DNA of 64,000 nt. It comes from Melitaea cinxia. Its lineage: Eukaryota; Arthropoda; Insecta; Lepidoptera; Nymphalidae. This document shows positions 12,601-21,600 of this stretch, one piece after another. The DNA lies in assembly GCF_905220565.1 (NCBI RefSeq), contig NC_059408.1:4712508-4776507 (forward strand), read 5' to 3'. Numbering within the stretch: position 1 is the first letter of the stretch; each line of letters begins with the position of its first letter. The position numbers and the translations under genes are program-made. The notes under the pieces are model-generated. The model ran no database searches and was not told where the DNA came from. It was given only the letters and a program-made list of their open reading frames with translations.

Positions 12601-15600
12601 CACTCGCGTCTCAGAGCCGACCACGACCCGTGAGTGACACACGCGCTCACACTCACACACACCGCGCCCCCCTCCCGCCGGCGCCGAGCTGCTGCACTCG
12701 CGTCTCAGAGCCGACCACGACCCGTGAGTGACACACGCGCTCACACTCACACACACCGCGCCCCCCTCCCGCCGGCGCCGAGCTGCTGCACTCGCGTCTC
12801 AGAGCCGACCACGACCCGTGAGTGACACACGCGCTCACACTCACACACACCGCGCCCCCCTCCCGCCGGCGCCGAGCTGCTGCACTCGCGTCTCAGAGCC
12901 GACCACGACCCGTGAGTGACACACGCGCTCACACTCACACACACCGCGCCCCCCTCCCGCCGGCGCCGAGCTGCTGCACTCGCGTCTCAGAGCCGACCAC
13001 GACCCGTGAGTGACACACGCGCTCACACTCACACACACCGCGCCCCCCCTCCCGCCGGCGCCGAGCTGCTGCACTCGCGTCTCAGAGCCGACCACGACCC
13101 GTGAGTGACACACGCGCTCACACTCACACACACCGCGCCCCCCTCCCGCCGGCGCCGAGCTGCTGCACTCGCGTCTCAGAGCCGACCACGACCCGTGAGT
13201 GACACACGCGCTCACACTCACACACACCGCGCCCCCCTCCCGCCGGCGCCGAGCTGCTGCACTCGCGTCTCAGAGCCGACCACGACCCGTGAGTGACACA
13301 CGCGCTCACACTCACACACACCGCGCCCCCCTCCCGCCGGCGCCGAGCTGCTGCACTCGCGTCTCAGAGCCGACCACGACCCGTGAGTGACACACGCGCT
13401 CACACTCACACACACCGCGCCCCCCTCCCGCCGGCGCCGAGCTGCTGCACTCGCGTCTCAGAGCCGACCACGACCCGTGAGTGACACACGCGCTCACACT
13501 CACACACACCGCGCCCCCCTCCCGCCGGCGCCGAGCTGCTGCACTCGCGTCTCAGAGCCGACCACGACCCGTGAGTGACACACGCGCTCACACTCACACA
13601 CACCGCGCCCCCCTCCCGCCGGCGCCGAGCTGCTGCACTCGCGTCTCAGAGCCGACCACGACCCGTGAGTGACACACGCCCTCACACTCACACACACCGC
13701 GCCCCCCTCCCGCCGGCGCCGAGCTGCTGCACTCGCGTCTCAGAGCCGACCACGACCCGTGAGTGACACACGCCCTCACACTCACACACACCGCGCCCCC
13801 CTCCCGCCGGCGCCGAGCTGCTACACTCGCGTCTCAGAGCCGACCACGACCCGTGAGTGACACACGCCCTCACACTCACACACACCGCGCCCCCCTCCCG
13901 CCGGCGCCGAGCTGCTGCACTCGCGTCTCAGAGCCGACCACGACCCGTGAGTGACACACGCCCTCACACTCACACACACCGCGCCCCCCTCCCGCCGGCG
14001 CCGAGCTGCTGCACTCGCGTCTCAGAGCCGACCACGACCCGTGAGTGACACACGCCCTCACACTCACACACACCGCGCCCCCCTCCCGCCGGCGCCGAGC
14101 TGCTGCACTCGCGTCTCAGAGCCGACCACGACCCGTGAGTGACACACGCCCTCACACTCACACACACCGCGCCCCCCTCCCGCCGGCGCCGAGCTGCTGC
14201 ACTCGCGTCTCAGAGCCGACCACGGCCCGTGAGTGACACACGCCCTCACACTCACACACACCGCGCCCCCCTCCCGCCGGCGCCGAGCTGCTACACTCGC
14301 GTCTCAGAGCCGACCACGACCCGTGAGTGACACTCGCCCTCACACACACACACACCGCGCCCCCCTCCCGCCGGCGCCGAGCTGCTGCACTCGCGTCTCA
14401 GAGCCGACCACGACCCGTGAGTGACACACGCCCTCACACTCACACACACCGCGCCCCCCTCCCGCCGGCGCCGAGCTGCTACACTCGCGTCTCAGAGCCG
14501 ACCACGACCCGTGAGTGACACACGCCCTCACACTCACACACACCGCGCCCCCCTCCCGCCGGCGCCGAGCTGCTGCACTCGCGTCTCAGAGCCGACCACG
14601 ACCCGTGAGTGACACACGCCCTCACACTCACACACACCGCGCCCCCCTCCCGCCGGCGCCGAGCTGCTGCACTCGCGTCTCAAACGACCCTTTGTACGAT
14701 GGCCGTTATTGACTGCAACACAGTTTCATATTAACGTAGTTATTACCGCACTTTGGCGCCGTTGCACTGGTTTGTCGTTGTTTAATTTCATTTTCATTCC
14801 CTACCAGCTATCGTATACCGCTGTAGTATTAGGTAACAATTAATCCATACTGTAATTACCGTATGTTTTCTTCTTTAAAAATATCTGAACGAATTGAATA
14901 AATTCCTAACTTGCTCTATTTTTGTATTATCTCAACTAGTCGCTTGACTAGTTGTTTAACTAGTAGCTAGACCAGTTGTTTAATAAGTTGCCAGATTTGT
15001 CATTTATTTTTAAATTTGCAACCATATAAACACTGAATTATGAAGCATCTGACACTCCTGTCAATTTCCAAAGTAAGCCCGGAAAAGAGTGATCCACATG
15101 TCTTATGCCTTAAATTTTTAGTAAACTGAATAAAATATCATAACATTCCAATAAAATAATTTTTAACAAAAAAAAAAACCGACTTCAAACAGGAAACTAA
15201 AAAGTGAAAAATAAATTTACCTAGTACAAAGTAATTCGTATTTTGATTTAGTTAATCAGAAATGATTAAATAAATATTTTATAATTTTGAAGTCGGTGCC
15301 AAGTAAAACAATAACTATAATATATCTACTCGTAAGTTGTATTCAGTTTTCTTTCATAATTTGTTTCATTGACTATTAGGTTGAATACTGTTATTATTCT
15401 GTCATTGTTTTAACATATCTAATAATATTTTTTGTACTTGTTTGTTGTGTGTGTGTTGTTTGTATTTGTTATTGTAGCCAGGTTGTTGTAGTATTTACTT
15501 GGCACCAACTTCAAAATTATAAAATATTTATTTAATCATTTCTGATTAACTAAATCAAAATACGAATTACTTTGTACTAGGTAAATTTATTTTTCACTTT

Positions 15601-18600
15601 TTAGTTTCCTGTTTGAAGTCGGTTTTTTTTTTGTTAAAAATTATTTTATTTTACAATTTTTAGTGATGGGTAGACCTAACAAGAATGCTTTTTCTCTTGT
15701 GTCGGGGGTCCGGAAACATACATAATACACAAGCACAAACACCCAGACAATGACAAACATCTATATGGCCAATACAAATGTCTGTCGTGCGCGGAGCTTG
15801 AACCCACTAACGCCAGCGCAACAGCCGGTGCTGTGACCGCTGCGCTAAGGCGTCGACATACTGTGAGTAAAGTTCGCTATCAGGTGTACGTAATAACAAC
15901 CGGGACTGACAGCATAGCGTGTTCTCTGAGGCTAGGTTGGGAGAACCACAAGGATTAACAACTAGACTGAAAATAAATATTTGTATAAACATAAATATCC
16001 ACTCCGAGCGGGAATAGAACCCGCGACCGTTGGTGTTTAGGCGCCGCCGACACGGCACATGCACCATTATATCAAAGCGGTCGTCAAACAGCAAAAGGTA
16101 ACTGCTGTAAATTGTTGAGAAATTCCCTCGAGTGTTTATGGGCTCCATCATCAAACCTGGTCTTGCGACACAGATGATCACACAGCAGGTAATTGCTATA
16201 AATCGTTGAAAAGTTCCCTCGACTATCTTTCGTCTCCATCATCAGACTGTAATGGCACTTGTAACTCATATAGGTGCAAAGTTCTCATCAATAGAAATGA
16301 ATTAAGTTCAAACAGCAGGTAATTGGTATAAGTCGTTGAATAGTTCCCTCTACCATCTTTCGTCTCCATCATCAGACTGAAATGGCACTTATAACTCATA
16401 CATATGCAAAGTTCTCATCAATAGAAACGAATTAAGTTCAAACAGCAGGTAATTGCTATAAATCGTTAAAGAGTTCCCTCGACTATCTTTTGTCTCCATC
16501 ATCAGACTGTAATGGCACTTATAACTCATACAGGTGCAAAGGTCGCATCAACAGAAACGAATTAAGTGCAAAAACCAGGTAATTGCTATAAATTGTTAAA
16601 GAGTTCCCTCGACTATCTTTCTTCTCCATCATCAGATCGACTCCAGACCTTTATTAAATAGTAGTGCTTTATAGTAGTTAATGAAAACATGATTAAATTT
16701 ACTAGTCACCCTTACGATTTTTGAAAGTTTCCCTCGATTTCTCTGGGATCCCATCATCAGATCCTGGTTTCCTTATCATGGTACCAAACTATGGATATCT
16801 CCTTTCCAACAAAAAAAGAATTATCAAAATCGGTTCATAAACGAAGAAGTTATCTCCGAACATACATAAAAAAAAAAAAAAAAAATATATATATACGGTC
16901 GAATTGAGTAACCTCCTCCTTTTTTTGAAGTCGGTTAAAAACAGGCTTCTAAAATTAGCTGTGTTCTTCGGATTAAATTAATTTATTGATTAAATATTAT
17001 ACGCTATTTGTATCTTTGATGGCATTGCTAGATGCTTTGAATGTTTGTTGAATATGGTACAAGTCAACTATTTATATTGACCAAAATTGTTTGACAAGTT
17101 ATATATAATAACAACAACTTCATTGCTAAGCAGTTTCTGAATAGGTACGGCACAGCAGGAAATATCTTGGGCTAAATTTGAAGTAGCCCAACGGTGAAAA
17201 CACCTCAACCTTACAGAAGATGACGGCTAAATAATGCTGATTTCAAGTAGTGTTAAGTTCTTGTGGTGAGTAAGGTAGCCACTAGCCTGAGGTCCTGGAG
17301 AGGATTGGGGATGGGGTTCGGTAATGCGCTGGTAATGATTCTTGGTTTAACAGGCGTCCATAGAGGTAGGTATCCGATTACCATCAGGCGGATCATTCGG
17401 TTGTTTGCCACCTTTATAGTATAAAAAAGAATACGTATAATACCTAAAATACCTATAGTATTAAGAGAGTATAAATAAGATTTATAACTGTTCGATATGA
17501 AGATTTTTACTTCCCTAAATCCAGCAATCCTAGTTGCTAGTGCCTAAATAAGACACTACACTGATACTACAAATATTCAACCCATTTGTGGCTGAATCTT
17601 TCTTTTTTTATATAACTAGGTCGGCAAATAAGCGTACGGCTTACGAGTACATCAAAGGCATACGAATATCAATAATTGTGTTTGCTCGCAAAGGAAAAAA
17701 AACCGACTTCAATTACATTGACGAGTAATACAACGTAGATCGACGAAAAAATACTCAAGTAACTGTGAGTTATCAAAGATTACTCAAAAAGTAGTTATCA
17801 GATCTCAATGAAATTTATATGTGACCACATGGTGACAAACATCAGCTTTCGATTAAATTAAAAATTATTAAAATCGGTACACCCAGTAAAAACTTATTGC
17901 GGATTTTCAAGAAGTTCCCTCGATTTCTCTGGGATCCCATTATCAGATCCTGGTTTCCTTATCATGGTACTAAACTAAAGATATCTTCTTTCCAACAAAA
18001 AAAAGAATTATCAAAATCGGTACATCCAGTAGAAAGTTACGCGGTATAATACAACGTAGGTCGACGAAAAAAAGCGTCAAGTAAAAACGCATTATTAGAT
18101 ATAGCTCGAAAATTAGTTGTTAGATCTCAAATAAATTTAATTGGGACCAATCGGCACACACCACCTTTCGATTAAAAGAAAATTTGTCGAAATCGCTCCA
18201 CCCAGTCAAAAGTTCTGATGTAACAACATACATTAAAAAAAAAAAAAAAAAATACAGTCGAATTGAGAACCTCCTCCTTTTTGGAAGTCGGTTAAAAACG
18301 AAATTAAATTCTACAGTTTGCATATTTAATTTAGAATAATTTAATTTTCTTTCATCTCAACTTTACCTTATTTTAGAGACACTAATTTTTATACAAAAAT
18401 GTCATTGGAATCCTATTGAAAAATTTGTTTCCTATAAATTAAAATATTTTAACTGAATTTCGGTAAAAGAGGAGATTGTTGATACGATTGTATTTTTTTG
18501 TGTATGTTACATCAGAACTTTTGACTGAGTGGACCGATTTGCTTCACATTTGATTCACATAATAATGTGGAATCTAATATGAATTCACTGTCTTAATATA

Positions 18601-21600
18601 TTTATTTACCACATAGTACCTATAAAGAATCGTGACATCTGTTTAAACAATAAAATATGATAATATTTACACATTCGTCGTATAGAAAGAATAACTTTTA
18701 TTGACATGCTGATTTTATTTTAAAATATTTTCATTTATGACAATCATAGGTTACATAAGGAGTTAAGCTTTTTTTTATTAGAATGTCAGACATTACGACA
18801 AACGTAAAACAAAAAATATTATACTGTATTAAAAATAACTTATTAATCGTATGCACGTAAAATGACCTTGTGACATAACAGAAATTATATTTTAAAATTG
18901 ACCTTCATAACTAGTTAAAAATGATTTTAATTTATTTCGGACGAAACTGGGACCGCCGTCAAAAATCTTCGTGTTGTTCGTATTTATCTTTCATGTTTTT
19001 AGTCACGTTAGGATGTGTAATTATTATGATATGGCATATCAAGCAATTTCTTGCTCAAAATCTGGAGCAGCTCCAAATAACGACAACAACAACAACTCTC
19101 AAGTAACTTGTGTATGCCTGTGATGGGTATTGTAGCCAGAACTTCTGAGAAGAGTTACCCAACTCTTAGTAGTCAGTAGTAGTTAATAGAGTCAATAACG
19201 CGCTTGTGATGCTTTTGGTGTTGTAGGCGTCCATAGGCTACGGTAACCGCTTACCATCAGGTGCTTACACTTGTATGGTATAAAAAACCATGATATAACA
19301 CAAATATGTATACATAACAATAAAAAAATAATAAATAGTTACGTAATATTAAAATTAATTTTGCATACAACATTACTATCTAGAAATACACGGACTTTCT
19401 TAACGTTCAATGTCATTATTACGCCAACAGCGGCCGCGCGCGAACCTCTACTTTCTTATCAAGTTAATTTTTAGTAGTACCAATAAATGATTATCGAATA
19501 TTGATAACGTGTCGGTAATGTTTGTGTCGTGTAAACAATATGCTGTCGACATTTTCTTGGTGTTTTTATAGACCGAGTGATGATGGATATCGCAGGTTTG
19601 TAAATTAAATCTATGTATTCAGTTATTTTCTTTAATAGGATAATTTTTACAACGAATTGTGAGGCGTTTATAATACGTACCTCACAGGAGTTAATGACTA
19701 AAATTGTAATAAATAAATAGTTTTTTTTTTCCTTTTTTTTAGAAAATAAAATCAATTCAACAGAATAAATACATTTTTAGTTTGTACCTAGAGTATTAAC
19801 TAAATTATACTTGAATCTGCATTTTATTAGATTTTAAAAATCATATAATAGTAACTGTCTTTAAAAAATATTAAGTTTGAAATTTAGTAATAAAAACATT
19901 TAATATCTGTTAAAAATATTTATCTATCTAATCAGATCTAATTAGATCTTTTAAAATTCAATGTTGCTCAAAGACGTTAAAATTCCAGTTTAACCGGCGA
20001 AAATTAAATAAACATAGCCGTGTAACCAGTTTTAATACCATCTTTAATTAATTCCGATGTTATCAACATTATCTTTCGTGTCGATAATTGTGATATATTT
20101 ATTGTGTTATATTTGTATAACACGTTTGTAGCATTTGTCAAATATAATAAAGACGTAAGAGACCATTCATTAAAATAAATATGTTTAATATATACTGTGT
20201 CAATATCAGAAATATTTATAATTAGCTGCTGCCCGCGACGTCGTCTGCGTGAACGCTATACAGCACCAAAAATACCTACGATTATACCTTTTAAAATAAC
20301 ATTCATGTACCCGTTTCTTCTTTACATTTCATATCTACAGAAAAAACTCTTATATGGGGCTGCTTTAAAATTGTCTTGTCTACTTATATTCATTTAATTA
20401 TGTTTATCGGCTTAGTTACTTATATTGCGTGATTTTTATAGTGTGAAGCTAGCTTATATAGCATGGTTATTAACATAATAACAACAACCCGGACATACAT
20501 ACAGACAAACAGACAAAACTTCTAAAAACTATATTTTTGGCTTCGGTATCGATTGTAGATCACACCCCAAGTATTCTTTAAAAAAAAATATTCAATGTAC
20601 AGTTTTGACTTTCCTACCATTTTATTATATGTATAGATTAATAGTTGTTATCATATACTCTATAACTCTAAATAATTGTAATTAGAAAAAAGCAATAATG
20701 TTGTTGTTTCTACTAACCATATTATGTTTAATTCATTGTTATACTATTATAATCACTACCACAACGGATGTTGAAATATGCAGAGAAAACACGAGTTTCA
20801 AAGTAAACTAGCATCGCTAAGTTTTCCACTGCTTTTAGTCACAATCAAGCTTACATTTAATGAAAAATAATATTGATTTCAATATTTTAAGATATCAAAA
20901 GAAAAAAGAAAAACATATAATAAGAGAACACACTGCCTATAAACCCTACACTATTGTTGCACCCAGAGCCACAAATAAATTAAAAGGGAGTAAGAGAAAG
21001 CTAATAAAATGGAGAAAGAGAAAGTAAGTAGATATAGAGTAAACCAATTACAATGTCTCATTGCAGGTTTGCCGTAGTATCGGAGTACTTCGGACGAGGT
21101 CTATTCAATAAGCTAACGGTCGTGACGGAACCTCCGGAATCTTCCGCACCTGTACCCGCTCCTATACCTGCACCTGTACCTACACCTACACCTGCGCCTA
21201 TGAAACAAACGACCTATGGGCCGGGTGCAGAGGCTAAGCTAAGATTGCAAGAGGGACAGAGTAAACAAGGTATTGTAAACATGTGTCATTTTATTATATA
21301 CTAGCTGTAGCCTGCGCGCGTTGTTACGCGTTTTTTTTTTTGTCGTACCAATTCAAAAACCTTTGTGGGCTCATACATAACACTGCTGAAGATCAAGACA
21401 TAGTCAAATGCATAGTTTACGATTCTATAAAGGACATACAAACAAACATTAATTTTTATTATATAAGTATATATACACACCTTCAACTTCATTCGTGATT
21501 ACACGTTTTGACTTCATCTGCTTCCCAAAGTAACCGTACTGCATTTTGTGATAATAAAAATGTCCTAACTCGTAGTAGAGATATAAATCATGCTATGTTT

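Noticed and set aside
1..14682. CRISPR-like arrays
   Set aside because: The repeats are contiguous and carry no unique spacers; the organism is eukaryotic and the units are exon-intron boundaries.
12438..14712. Dozens of overlapping 60-130 codon ORFs on both strands in array 3
   Set aside because: They repeat with the 94-bp period and arise because a GC-rich unit has no stops in several frames; the only supported coding part is the first exon copy to 12629.
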